A stretch of 64,000 bases of DNA, from the NCBI RefSeq assembly GCF_025766255.1, contig NW_026516828.1:1-64000 (forward strand), read 5' to 3'. The position numbers were made by a program, and so were the translations under genes. Source of the DNA: Zychaea mexicana. Lineage: Eukaryota > Mucoromycota > Mucoromycetes > Mucorales > Lichtheimiaceae. This document shows positions 13,891-24,552 of this stretch, one piece after another (within the stretch, counting starts at the first letter, position 1; each line of letters begins with the position of its first letter). Under the pieces are notes generated by a model. The model was not told where the DNA came from and did no database searches. It worked only from the letters and a program-made list of their open reading frames with translations.

Positions 13891-15763
13891 TTATTGCACA
13901 AGGTACTTCATCAGATTCATGATGGCAATCTGCTCCGCTTCCGACTTCTTCAACCCCACGCCTCGACCCTCCACACTGTGTCCACCGCCATGCAACGATG
14001 CCGTCGCCTCAAACACTTTGGAATGCGCAGGACCTCTTTCTTCAAATTCGGACTTGATCTTCAACCCCTCCACATCGCGTACATACGAGAACATCGATGA
14101 CTTGGGATTCGCCGCCTGCACTGGGTCGCTGAGCATCTTGTCGATTTTTGCAAGATCCACCATCTTCCGAAGCACCTCGCGTGCTGTCATTGTTTCTAAT
14201 GACGGTGGATGGATGGATTCGGGCAGGAGTGCTGCTGCTCTTTCCATAAAATTGTTACTGTTGTTGCTTGTATCCATCATACTTGTTGTTGTTATGTCCA
14301 TAGCAGTTGCCACTTTATGTCGCTTGGAGGCGCCGTCCTGTAGTTGCTGCTGCTGCTGCTCCTCCATCAACGAGATACGCGGGAAGTCACCGAGCAGCAC
14401 ATGCATCATATGCTGGGTATACTCTTCCTCGTCTTCCATCGACCGTCCTCGCTTGTCTGGGATATGGATTGCCTGTGTCTGCGGGAAGTCAGGAATAGGA
14501 GTGTGCCATTCCATGTGTGCAGGATCGATTGGCGATGGCGCGACAGTAGGCTCATGATAATACGCGCTCGCATCAATGGGCAAGTACGGCGCGTCTTCAG
14601 CAGTAGTAGCAGCATTCATTTGTCCATCCTCAGACACTGGCTGTCGGTCCCGGATTTCTTGATCCGGTTGCTTTTGGTAGTAGTTCAAGATATCATGCAG
14701 CACCAGCAACTTTGCCTTCTTTTTCGTCTGTCCGTACCGGAGATGCGCGTGCCATCCCGACGCCTTGGTCATTCGAAACGCGATCCTGCAGCCCCAGTCG
14801 ATCGTGCTTCTGCCCTCTTGCTTTCTCTCTTCAAAACTGACATGTGCTGCGCCGTCACCACGTTTGACAAGCTGCGCAAAGTCGTTACCGGCATTTATTA
14901 CACCGTTACTGATGGTACTGTTATTGCTGTTATTGGTATGTGACGAGTGACGACGTGGAATAGCAATCGGTCGAGGCTGTGGAGGAGAAGGCGTGTCAAG
15001 AGGTGGCACACACGCTACGCCGTTGGTGTTTTGTTGCTGTATCGGCACCGTCGTCGTCGTCGTCGAGTCACCGCCATTCAAAAGTCCCATCCCTTGACGC
15101 AGTTTTCTGGGTAGTTGGCTTAGCATCCGAGGTGCATATTCAGAGAGGACAGGCACGATGGTGGTTAGCACAGCGGTTGATCCACCCAGGTCTTGAACAA
15201 TTCTATCAGGCAAAAAGAAAAATAAAAGGTGTATCATGTTTCAGTTAATGCATTCCGCCCTTTTAAAAACTCTGATCAATCACTAGAGCTTTACCCTATA
15301 ACGCGTTCAGCTACTGTTTCTGGTGTCAGGTTGCCTGTATTCGATTCATAAAATCGGTATTTTTGCGCGATCGCGCGTGCCAAAGTTTGATTGCGAATCA
15401 CCAACGTCCGCATATGTTGGAGAATATCGCTGGCATACACCATGAACTGATTTCGTAGATATGTTGAAATGGCAAGCTCTAGTGCTGCCTGTCCTATAAA
15501 CTCATAATGCTTGGTTTTTTGGGTGTAGTAATTGCGATTTTTTAGTTTATTCATTTTCTTATTGGATTGTCATTTTGGAAACTTGTGTGTCTCAATGACA
15601 CGCGTCAAGCTTCTTTTCTTTTCCGCTTCTTCCAGTTGATACATACCTTGTCCGCCGGGCCTGACACACATTCTTGAAGTACAGTGGAGAGATCAAGGGG
15701 TTGACCATTTCCTCCCACAACGTCAGTGAGCATGTGAGTCAAACAGCCTTGTAGGGACGTCAT
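13891..15763 (-). CDS. R3B2-like atypical RNase III / dsRNA-binding protein
   Basis: Exons: 15763-15647, 15557-15295, 15202-13891, giving 563 aa. One RNase III-like domain (about residues 1-160) is followed by a Ser/Asn/Pro-rich linker, a first dsRBD-like region (about 235-300; contains HVSFEERKQEGR and KKAKLLVLHDIL) and a clear C-terminal dsRBD (last 70 residues; GPAHSKVF and VGLKKSEAEQIA). The RNase III signature reads EFIGQAAL: Glu58 is kept but the metal-binding Asp is Gln62. In the second half the D-x-x-E pair appears as T-V-A-E. With two of four catalytic acids replaced, canonical dsRNA cleavage is unlikely. The one-RNase III plus two-dsRBD layout is that of Mucor R3B2, which acts in a Dicer-independent RNA degradation pathway (from memory). 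A mitoribosomal mL44-type protein is the main alternative, but the long linker and two dsRBDs argue against it. Confidence 0.75.
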
Positions 15764-17440
15764 TGCGTGTCGTCGGGTGGTTTGAGGAAGTGAAGGAGGA
15801 AAGAGAAACAGGAACAGGAAAGATCGGCAATTGCGCGCCCTTTAAAAAAATCCTAGTTGGGTGCGTAAGTTTTCTTCCTATCTATTCTCAAGTAAAAGTA
15901 CAGTAGTCAATCCGTATACCTCTCAAATCATTAGCCCTACCTTATTACCCCTCCATTCATTGGGTGATGGCTATATATTGCCACTACAGCAACTGGCTTT
16001 CTATCGTAGAAGGCTTTTATGCAAAGCAGCAACTACGTAGCTCAAAGGAGAAGCACCCGCTTTGGATTCATCTTTATTGATGAAAAAGCACCAGTAAAAA
16101 CTTTTACATGAAGCTGATATTGCCTATGCACATTACATCCTGGGTATCAGTATGTTGCGAAATTCAAAGTATATCATCTTGAAGGTAAGTATTATGATAA
16201 TGATGGTTTTGAAACGAGCAAATTCCACTCTTTAACATGCTCTTATCGCTACTCTGTGAAACAAGGGGATGAATATATTGAAAAGGCTGACGTGAACAAT
16301 CGTGCCCATTTTACAGCAAAGGCCTTACAAGAAAACATCTCTGACTGCTCTGATAAAGTACAGTGAGTAAACGCTGTGAAATAGTCAAGAACCGCCAAAG
16401 CAAGATTAGTTCGACGACGTTATTATAGCTAATCTAAGATTTAACTTGACCAACTGTATGAAGCTCGATGTTTTACGTTCATATCGTCAAAAGAACGAGC
16501 TTCATCTCCTTCTATTACTACGTACGCAGTTAGCTTCCTTTTTCCTTGAAATACTCAGGATTTTTCAAACCATATTGAAACATTGTCGGAACATTTAATG
16601 ACCTTTACCCCATGTGGTTTGTTTACATCAACGAGACACGAGATGCACATAATACCAGTGGTCAAACACTACACGGTTGTCACAAAAGCCCCCTCTTTAG
16701 AAGCACATGATTTTGCTTGATGCGCTGCTAGCTATAAGCATAACACAAAGACAACCAGTTTGGGCACAAAAGGATTTGTCCATGTTACATATAGCTTACT
16801 GTTAGCCCAGCGTTCCAAGTAGCGTGGCAACAGAGATGCATCGTCTTGGGTTGTCAACCTCGATTTGAGCGAAAGCCAATGTATATCTGATATGACTGTG
16901 CGTTCTTTTTCTTACAGGTCTTTGGTATATTTTTAACGATCATATACTTAAGATAGTTTCATATACTCTGCAGAATGGAAACTCAGGACAGTACCTAAGA
17001 TTATCATCAAGCAGCAATGCTATACCAGGGACGTCATTAATGGCTGTTACGTTGATTATATTGGCTCATACGATATAGTTGGCGAGAACATAGTGTTATA
17101 TGCACGATGAGTCCTGTTGATTACAACCACCCGCCCTCAATAATATTATCGATCTTTCCCGTGTAATTATACCTCTTCTAAGCAGCATTCGAGCAAGTTT
17201 CATGTATAAACTCTCTCATCGTCTCTCCTTCAGTTGTTAACTCTCTCGCCCCTATCGTATCATGCCAACCGCTCAACTAACTACTACTAACCCCCAATAC
17301 CCCAAGAGTTGACGTTAATGGGGAAGGGGAGCTTTCTTTACTTTTGTCTTCAGTTTTGATTGATCCGTCTCCACGGTTTGGTTAGATGCTATTAGCCACA
17401 GCGCTCTTCTTCGCATTGATTCATACATATTAACTGAAAA
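15764..17440. other. Gene-poor interval, nothing supported
   Basis: About 1.7 kb without a reading frame I can defend. Only short open stretches interrupted by stops in all frames and no clear repeat or RNA gene. It may contain decayed coding or transposon sequence. Confidence 0.4.
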
Positions 17441-17441
17441 T

Positions 17442-17630
17442 ATGAGATGGACAGAATTCACGGTACATCTGCAAAATAAAGTACTTTCTCGTGGACCTAA
17501 TGTATTTGGAATTTTGCAAGGTCTTCCAAAGCTAATATCTTTTCAGCGATCAGTACCGGAAAAGCAACAGAAGGCGTTGACTCGCAACATTCACTACGGA
17601 CGTCAGTGGGAATACAAGATTTTCTGCCAA
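17442..17630 (+). pseudogene. Orphan coding-like exon, possible RRG7/DUF2034-type fragment
   Basis: An open exon-like segment of about 63 codons ending at a good donor (GTATGT at 17631). It reads as ordered protein (VLSRGPNVFGILQGLPKL; RNIHYGRQWEYKIFCQ). The Gly-Arg-x-x-Glu-Tyr stretch before a predicted core resembles the entry to restriction-endonuclease-like fungal mitochondrial proteins of the Rrg7/DUF2034 group, but no downstream exon carrying the rest of that fold is visible. I treat it as a possible truncated gene. The family suggestion is weak. Confidence 0.25.
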
Positions 17631-17690
17631 GTATGTACCTTACATCATTCGCCTCGCCACATTTGTACATACCGGCACCTGACTGAGTAT

Positions 17691-18035
17691 TTATAAGATG
17701 CCAACAAGCAGCTCAGAGAAAGAACTGGGATGTGTTGTGGGTTCGGACACATGCATAATTTCAAATTCATAGCATAGTTTCTTAGTGCATATGTACTGAT
17801 GACAAGGTTCATCGGTATAAGGCGAAAACGCGCATCTGCGATTGTTGTTGTTGCTGTTTGTGTCACCGATACCACATCGTACGTACGCGCGGATTTTCTT
17901 CCCGGCTAGACACGCATGCATATCTTCCCGATCCGTAGCTGCGTTTATATGATACTCTGCGGGAACAGTACCACCTACTACCATCCTATTTCCAATGGTG
18001 ATGGGCATCTTGTATAGAATAGCAAGGTATATCAT
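17691..18035 (-). CDS. Possible exon of an unrecognised protein
   Basis: Open frame of up to 114 codons with non-repetitive composition and five Cys in the C-terminal half (RCAFSPYTDEPCHQYICTKK). It is long for a GC-balanced intergenic interval and lacks low complexity, so it may be a real exon, perhaps the last of a minus-strand gene. I do not recognise it and find no convincing upstream exon. Confidence 0.25.
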   Translation of the reverse strand: MIYLAILYKMPITIGNRMVVGGTVPAEYHINAATDREDMHACLAGKKIRAYVRCGIGDTNSNNNNRRCAFSPYTDEPCHQYICTKKLCYEFEIMHVSEPTTHPSSFSELLVGIL

Positions 18036-19573
18036 AGCAGCTCAGAATCATTACCCAGTAAATCAAGATGTTGGATTTTGGTGTACCAACACATGATCAG
18101 CATGCGTGGTTCGTGCCACTGACGGAGTCATTGGGCCTGAGATGAGCCAAAATCCAGAGAATCAATCGCATAGCACTATCTGCCGTTTTTCTTTTGAAAA
18201 AGAAAAAATTAGCTTGGGTATGTGCTCGATGGTTTTGCTTCATCGTCGTTCGTCAGTTGATGAGCAATATAGCTGCCAAAAGAAATGACAGGCCCTTGAC
18301 AGCTATGATACAATGGAAATAAGCTCCTACCGATCAGCCTCTATCAATGCATCATGTTTCTGGCCCATCAAAACACTTTGTATTGTTGTTATGATATGAT
18401 TGTTACACGACAGAAAGGTGCGTAAATACTGTCCCATTCTATTAACTCTCTTTCTCTTTGCCTCTTAATCGTCAAGTCAAACATACAAAACGATAACTTT
18501 TGTTCAGTGCACAGACTTTGAATATACAATGTTATCACATTGAAGCAGGTGGCGCCCTTTTGTTTAGAGTCATTGCCTCTCATGTAACGAACAATGTCAA
18601 ATCGGTGTCATCATTTGCTATGTAACCTCATTCTACGATGCAAGAGTAGTTGATGTCTGAATAAAAAAAAGGCTTGAATCAGCCGCCGTGGTGCTACACA
18701 CACCCTCAGCAGCAGCGACTGATGCGACTTTTTGGTATTCTCATATGACTGCATATATAAAAAAGATTTAGGATTACGCACGGGTCGCTTTATGTGCAAC
18801 AACAGGCACACACCTTTTTTTTTTATATGTTGTATAGCAAGAAGGTTTACCAACAGACTAAACAGCATGCGAGGGACCGTGTATTTGGGACCCGTGCGCC
18901 TCGTGGTTCGATAGAATGTGTAGTAGTCTACTAGTAATACTGTGCACATTATAAATAAAAGGGTACCTAACAATCGACAGAAGAGGATGGGGTGCATACA
19001 GAGGTAAAAAAAAGAACAATAGGCCCAGAACGAAAAACTGTTTTTTCTTTTCTTCGCCACATCGATCGTCGCAGCACTGAGTATAGATGCACAAGCGTAT
19101 TTTTTTTGTGTTTTTTCTTGTTTACCAAAACATCTGACGGCTTCCAGGAAAAAAAGAAGAAGATGGCGGTGGCTGGCTAGCACTCCTTGAAACAGTTTTG
19201 CTAAGGAATACTTTTCGGACCCATTGACTGCGTATACACGTTAGAGTAGGAACCCACAGCACTTATAAAGTATAAGGCGCATAGGCATATACATCTTATA
19301 CTGTACATAATACAAGGCTATGATGAGGCCTGATATCGCCCCCAAATGAGGGTAATCCGATACAGCTGCCTTTTTTGACCAGCACAACGCTGTTTGTAAC
19401 CCCATGACAATAACAAGAAGATTTTAAGAATAGCGAGATTTGACAAAAAAAGAGTCTCCTTCCTCTCTCTTCTCTTCTCCTCTTCCTCATTGAAAACCTT
19501 TTTGTTCTCGTATTATCAATATTGTAGCCATCATCATCACAGTCAGCACCATCCACAAAAATCAACAACAGTT
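18036..19573. other. Intergenic, 5' region of the next gene
   Basis: No supported gene. The last 150 bp before 19574 are C/T-rich and probably belong to the promoter and leader of the large Pro/Gly/Met-rich gene. Short open frames on both strands are interrupted and of random appearance. Confidence 0.4.
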
Positions 19574-22500
19574 ATGTCCGACTATGACCAACTCAGCGAT
19601 TTTAGAAGACCACCCAGACGTTTTCACGAATACATGTATGATCCTGCTGAAGATGATGGCGTTTCTAGCGATCCGTATGAGCATCCAGAAGCGTCATCAC
19701 GACTGCGTCGCCACGGAAACAAGATGCAACAACAACACCATCCTCGCCGTCGCCGATCCACATCACATAGATCTTCGCCTCGTCGCCGTCCTTCGACAGG
19801 CCCACCTCGTCGTCACAACACATGGATAGACAGTGGCGATATTGACGTCGACGAAGAGGACAACAGCGACGAATACGATATATGGAACCAGGAATTCCAT
19901 CCATTGCCGCCATTGCCAGGAGCGCCAATGGGCCCCTATCCTCCACCAGACGCGGTTGATCTGTATGATTACGATCCTGAATTCGAGGAAGGCATGATGT
20001 TTCCCTTTCCTCCACCGATGCCGCCTCCACCGATGCATTACCATCCCTTCTTCCATGGTCTACCTCCACCACCATTTTTGCCGGGTGGTCCGCCAGAGGA
20101 CATGTTTGACCAGGACGAAGAAAACGATTTGAACGATTTTCCAGTTGTACCACCACCTGGATTCTTGCCACCCCTTCCGCTGCTTGCTCCCGATCTTTCC
20201 GTACGACCGAAACGGGCGCGGTCACTTCCGAGCCGAAAACGGGCAGCAGGCCACCTGCCTCCTTCCTTTCTCACGCATGATGATGATGAAGAAGAAGAAG
20301 AAGATGACGATGAAGAGCTCTTTCTTCCAAGAATGGCAGGACCACCACCACCGCCACCACCTCATCTGTTGCCACAGCCCATACTGCGTCGAAACAGCAC
20401 AAGTCGCTTAAAAAAGCGTTTATCATCCTTACGCCGGGCCAATTCAGTAACTTCATCACCCGGTGGCGGTGCTACTCGTCGTGCTGCTAGTAGCAGTATT
20501 CGACGTGGCTCTCTCCGACGTCAAGCCAGGAGCGCGCCTGGATCACCGGTTGAACTGTTTTCACCTACCATGGGCCCTGCAGCTCCAGAAGAGGAAGAGT
20601 TTCATGACGCACAGACACACCAAGACTTTGGCCAAGAGTCCGATGACGAGGAGGACGACGACGACGAAGAGCAAGAACGACGACGAAACAGTATACGCCG
20701 ACGTCGATCATTGATGGGGAAAACACCAATGCCAATGCGACGTAGATCTATCCATATGATGCCTCCTCCTCCTCCTCATCAGATGGGTCCTCCACCACCA
20801 CCACCACCTCCTCCTCCAATGGGTCCACCTGTCATGGATGGTGGGCATCGTTTGGGTAGACGTCATTCACTCTATGAACCAGGACCCATGTCTGGCGAAA
20901 TGATGGATCATCCCATGATGCGTCGCATGTCTATTGGGGGTGGCATGGGCCCACCTCCTCCACCTCCCATGCCCATGGGGCTTGGTCCAGGTGCTGCAGC
21001 AGCAGCAGTTGCTGCCGCTGCTTTTGGTAACTCAAGGCCCAATATGGATCTCTCTGGCGATCATTCCGGGAGCAACAGCAACAACAACAGTGCACCGGGC
21101 ACACCATGGATGCCAGCTTCTTATTTCTCAAGCCCGTCCGGCGGCGGTGCTGGTATGCCACCTCCATTACACCAACAACAACAAAGTACGATGCCAATGA
21201 TGTCAATGCAACCGCCGTCTGCGTCTGTTTCTATGGGTATGCCATCGCTTGGTATGCCTCCATTGCCTCCTCTTCCATTTTCAGGGATGCCTCCACCACC
21301 TCCAGGCATGATGATGCCGCCGCATCACCCTATGGGAATGATGCCACCCATGATGAATGGTATGGGCGCAGGTAGCGCTGGTCCTCCTCCTCCTGGTATG
21401 GGTGAAAACATGATGGGTGACGAGCATAGCGATGACATGCAAGGACATCAAGAGCACGATGAAATGCGACATGGAGGAGGTCCTGGCAGCGGTCGAGGTA
21501 TGATGAACGAGCCACCAATGAGCGGTGGTAGCAACCGAGGAATGGATCCATCCATGGGCGGCGGTGGCGGTGGTATGCACGGCGGTATGAATGGCGGTAT
21601 GCACGGCGGTATGGGCGGTGGAGGAGGCATGGGAGGCCATCACGACGATATGGACCATGGTGGACATCACGGTTTTGGCGGTGGCAGAGGAGGCGACGAA
21701 GACGACGAAATGATGATGCACGGCGGTGGTCCAAGAGGCCATGGCGGTCCTGGCGGTCCTGGCGGTCCAGGAGGTATGATGCCTCCTCCTCCACAACACC
21801 AAGGATTCGGTAGTCCAATGATGAACGGCGGTCCTGGCGGCTTTGGTGGACCTGGCGGTAGACAGCCACTCGGACGTAGAAAGTCATGGTTTGGCAATCT
21901 TTTGGGCGGCGGAGGCGACAAGCCAATGGACATGCACATGTGGGACCGCAATTCAATGATGCCACTAGAAGAAGCCGTGCAACAAATGTCTCTTGGCGGC
22001 GGCGGTATGGGTGGTGGTGGTGGTGGCGGCGGTGGCATGATGGGGTCACCGGGCGATGGATCGTCGTCTTCCTCAATGCGATCCATGGGTGGTGGCGGCG
22101 TCGGATTGTCCAGAAAAAGCAGTAAGAAACTCACAAACAAGGCACAGCAATTGCAACAATTCCCTGGAATTTGGTGTTACCGACCGAGCGGCATGATGAT
22201 GTTTCAACAAAACGGTGACGATGAAGCTGGTGGCGGAGGTGATAACGTCTGGGCACCCTTCAGTGTCAACAACCAGCGCAAGTTGCACCGTGCTACCCAA
22301 ATGAACGGAGGCCAAACAACCGTCAACCTTGACAGGGAAGAAAAATTGCCTGGGAATGTTTATGTGTCGCCAAGGAACATGGTTGCTCACCACTATCGAT
22401 CCATGTTTGGCAATCCCGAAATGCTCGAAATCCAATATATACCCACGCATGATAGCACTTTTATGGTGCGACCAGATAGCCATCATGATGAGCCCTCCAT

Positions 22501-22591
22501 GGGCGGTTTTGGTGGAGGTCCGCGACGTGCTTCCGGTCCTCCAGGTGGAGGTGGAGGCATGGCAAAACTAATCAACAGTGTATTTGGTTAG
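19574..22591 (+). CDS. Large Pro/Gly/Met-rich protein with conserved C-terminal domain
   Basis: Intronless gene of 1005 codons from the ATG at 19574 (MSDYDQLSDFRR); an ATG 84 bp upstream would add a His-rich leader and is less likely. The N-terminal third is acidic and Arg/Ser-rich with many RRxS-type kinase sites (RRNSIRRRR, RRMS, RRHS). The middle is poly-Pro and Met/Gly repeats (GGMHGGMNGGMHGGMGGG). The last ~150 residues are different and look folded: FPGIWCYRPSG, then VWAPFSVNNQRKLHRA, and NVYVSPRNMVAHHY. The W-x-PFS-x-x-NQ-x-x-L pattern recalls WWE-like modules, but this is only a suggestion. The protein may form condensates or bind RNA; function is unknown. Apparent long frames on the minus strand are mirror images of its GC-rich repeats. 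Confidence 0.75.
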   Translation: MSDYDQLSDFRRPPRRFHEYMYDPAEDDGVSSDPYEHPEASSRLRRHGNKMQQQHHPRRRRSTSHRSSPRRRPSTGPPRRHNTWIDSGDIDVDEEDNSDEYDIWNQEFHPLPPLPGAPMGPYPPPDAVDLYDYDPEFEEGMMFPFPPPMPPPPMHYHPFFHGLPPPPFLPGGPPEDMFDQDEENDLNDFPVVPPPGFLPPLPLLAPDLSVRPKRARSLPSRKRAAGHLPPSFLTHDDDEEEEEDDDEELFLPRMAGPPPPPPPHLLPQPILRRNSTSRLKKRLSSLRRANSVTSSPGGGATRRAASSSIRRGSLRRQARSAPGSPVELFSPTMGPAAPEEEEFHDAQTHQDFGQESDDEEDDDDEEQERRRNSIRRRRSLMGKTPMPMRRRSIHMMPPPPPHQMGPPPPPPPPPPMGPPVMDGGHRLGRRHSLYEPGPMSGEMMDHPMMRRMSIGGGMGPPPPPPMPMGLGPGAAAAAVAAAAFGNSRPNMDLSGDHSGSNSNNNSAPGTPWMPASYFSSPSGGGAGMPPPLHQQQQSTMPMMSMQPPSASVSMGMPSLGMPPLPPLPFSGMPPPPPGMMMPPHHPMGMMPPMMNGMGAGSAGPPPPGMGENMMGDEHSDDMQGHQEHDEMRHGGGPGSGRGMMNEPPMSGGSNRGMDPSMGGGGGGMHGGMNGGMHGGMGGGGGMGGHHDDMDHGGHHGFGGGRGGDEDDEMMMHGGGPRGHGGPGGPGGPGGMMPPPPQHQGFGSPMMNGGPGGFGGPGGRQPLGRRKSWFGNLLGGGGDKPMDMHMWDRNSMMPLEEAVQQMSLGGGGMGGGGGGGGGMMGSPGDGSSSSSMRSMGGGGVGLSRKSSKKLTNKAQQLQQFPGIWCYRPSGMMMFQQNGDDEAGGGGDNVWAPFSVNNQRKLHRATQMNGGQTTVNLDREEKLPGNVYVSPRNMVAHHYRSMFGNPEMLEIQYIPTHDSTFMVRPDSHHDEPSMGGFGGGPRRASGPPGGGGGMAKLINSVFG

Positions 22592-23040
22592 ACAGAAAAA
22601 AATAACTTGAGCCCTCCTGTTGTTGTACTTTAGTGTCACTTTATATGTACTTAATTCACCCCAAAAAAAGGTCAAGACCTATATCCAAAATATTATATCA
22701 AATAAATAGCCTGTGTACAAAGCATTCAATGCACTACTTTGATTTTCTGTTCGAGAGTATCCCCACTAGTAGTGTAATAACACAACATTTGTTTGAGATG
22801 TGTGTGTAATAATCCTTTGTCATCAAGAAGCTTAATATATTAGTTGCAGAAGGTCTGGCATGTGGTGCTTAAATCCGTGTCTGACGAATGGAACAAGCAT
22901 TGTCATCAACATTGTTTATTCCTGTTTCAAGGTTTTCCATATTAAAAAGGCAGCAGCGCTGCTAAAATAGCAGATTCGCATCAAGAATAAGCGATCACAC
23001 AGATATTAGAAACGTGGAGGGCAACATAAATAAAAGGAGC
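22592..23040. other. Intergenic 3' region
   Basis: AT-rich 3' flank with AATAAA-type signals (AAATAAATAG near 22700). No gene seen. Confidence 0.4.
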
Positions 23041-23390
23041 AAACAACAAACGTTTCTGGATAAGGTGGTTCCATAGAGCGATTGTTGAGCTAAAGATTGA
23101 GGTATGAAGCATAAAGTTTGCATATTTTATTTGCTATTATATCGATATATTTTCTAACATATGGATACACTGTACACAGAACTATTCCATGGAGCAACCA
23201 GAGTGGGAGGTTTCATGCTGCAATCATATACTTAATGTATTTTCTACTATGCACGCATCTTCTGGTACATAAGCGTAAGCGCGAACAATCATCAGCATCG
23301 GTATCCATAGCAGCATCGTCTAAAAGTATCTCATCATCCACAGCTGTCCCGCCTTCAACTGAAAGTACAGTACAAACAAGCGATTGAGTG
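23041..23390 (+). pseudogene. 5' fragment of an expanded-family gene (paralog of 38.3-41.4 kb)
   Basis: This segment matches the 5' portion of the minus-strand gene at 38324-41360. It has the same exon end (encoding RFWIRWF, then LKIE) followed by the same GTATGAAGCATAAAG intron start. It then has the block around TATGGATACAC, the Ser-rich exon beginning after CATAAGCGTAAGCGCG, and a stop. The rest of the gene is absent. It is best read as a truncated duplicate. Confidence 0.55.
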
Positions 23391-24552
23391 ATGTAGAATC
23401 GATTCGTTATGGTCGAAATATCATCAAATGTATACCAAATGTACATCTAATGATCCACTCTTAAACTAGAGAATAAAATTGACCGCATACCTTGCACATA
23501 ATGCTGCGCCGGTTGTTACATAACAAAACAGAATAGAGAAGGTAACGTATTCTCTATATATATCATTAAGATCATATTGGTATTGAAGTTTGATACTGTA
23601 TTGTAGCAGCGTCATAGCAGCAGTATCAGCGCAAAACAACAATAAAAACAAAAATTATGTTTATGATCTACTGCACCACGAGGATTATGAGGAGTAGGAA
23701 CAAAAAGCAGTATGTAATCCATTATGACAGCAAAAGCAGCAAAACAACAAGCAATAGCAGAAACTATTATGTGTTCATCCATTCCGCTACGTATCATGGG
23801 TAATACATCGTTGCAAGCTCGAGCGTTGCGACAGTATTTTAGCAGTCTACATTGCGATTGTACATGCTATCAGAAGCAAATATGGGCAGACCTTTTTTTT
23901 TTGAATAGGCGTTAAGTCTCAGTCAGCTGTCGGTCGACCAGAATCTCGCTTTAGTGGATGCTGCTCCTGAGTATAGCTTATATCGTACGGACATCACCAA
24001 AAACGAAGTAAAGTGAGAAGGGAAAGACACAAAAAGGAAAGTGTTACTAGTAGTGGCAGTAGCAACAATACCAACAGCAGCAGCAAGAAGACGATTTTTC
24101 CAATGTTTGATGGCACTGTATACATTATTTTGCGAGACCATTCGGACTTTAGCCCCAAGAACTACTTCAACGTGTACAGTATGAGAGCCGATACAGGCTA
24201 ATTTACCTCCTCTCATTGTGCGTATTGCGCAAACTGCAGATAGCTGGACCTGCATCTTATACATGCTTGCCTCACCCCATCATTAACGAAAACTGGCCAA
24301 TAGTGAGCAACTCGCAATTTTTTTAATGTTTACTTGAACTCATCACACAGTTATTGCAAACAACAGAATAAAAAATTCACATAATATATCAGACAGAAAA
24401 ATAAAAAGAATATGTGGATAATCTCTGTTTGAATAAGTATAGTGGTCCAAAAACAAGCAGCAGTAATTTACAATATAATGAGTCATATGTTGAGTCACCC
24501 AACTTTCTCTTCTAATGGTCTATACAGTAGTGGTTTATCGTGTCGATGATGA
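23391..24552. other. Intergenic, no supported gene
   Basis: Several short open frames occur on both strands (for example 24013-24201 + and 23923-24264 -), but none shows family features, splice context or conservation clues. The right end is AT-rich 3' flank of the CotH gene. Confidence 0.35.

Noticed and set aside
19665..22140. Several long open frames on the minus strand
   Set aside because: They lie opposite the Pro/Gly/Met-rich gene, overlap each other and read as Arg/His or Pro repeats; they are mirror frames of a GC-rich repeat.
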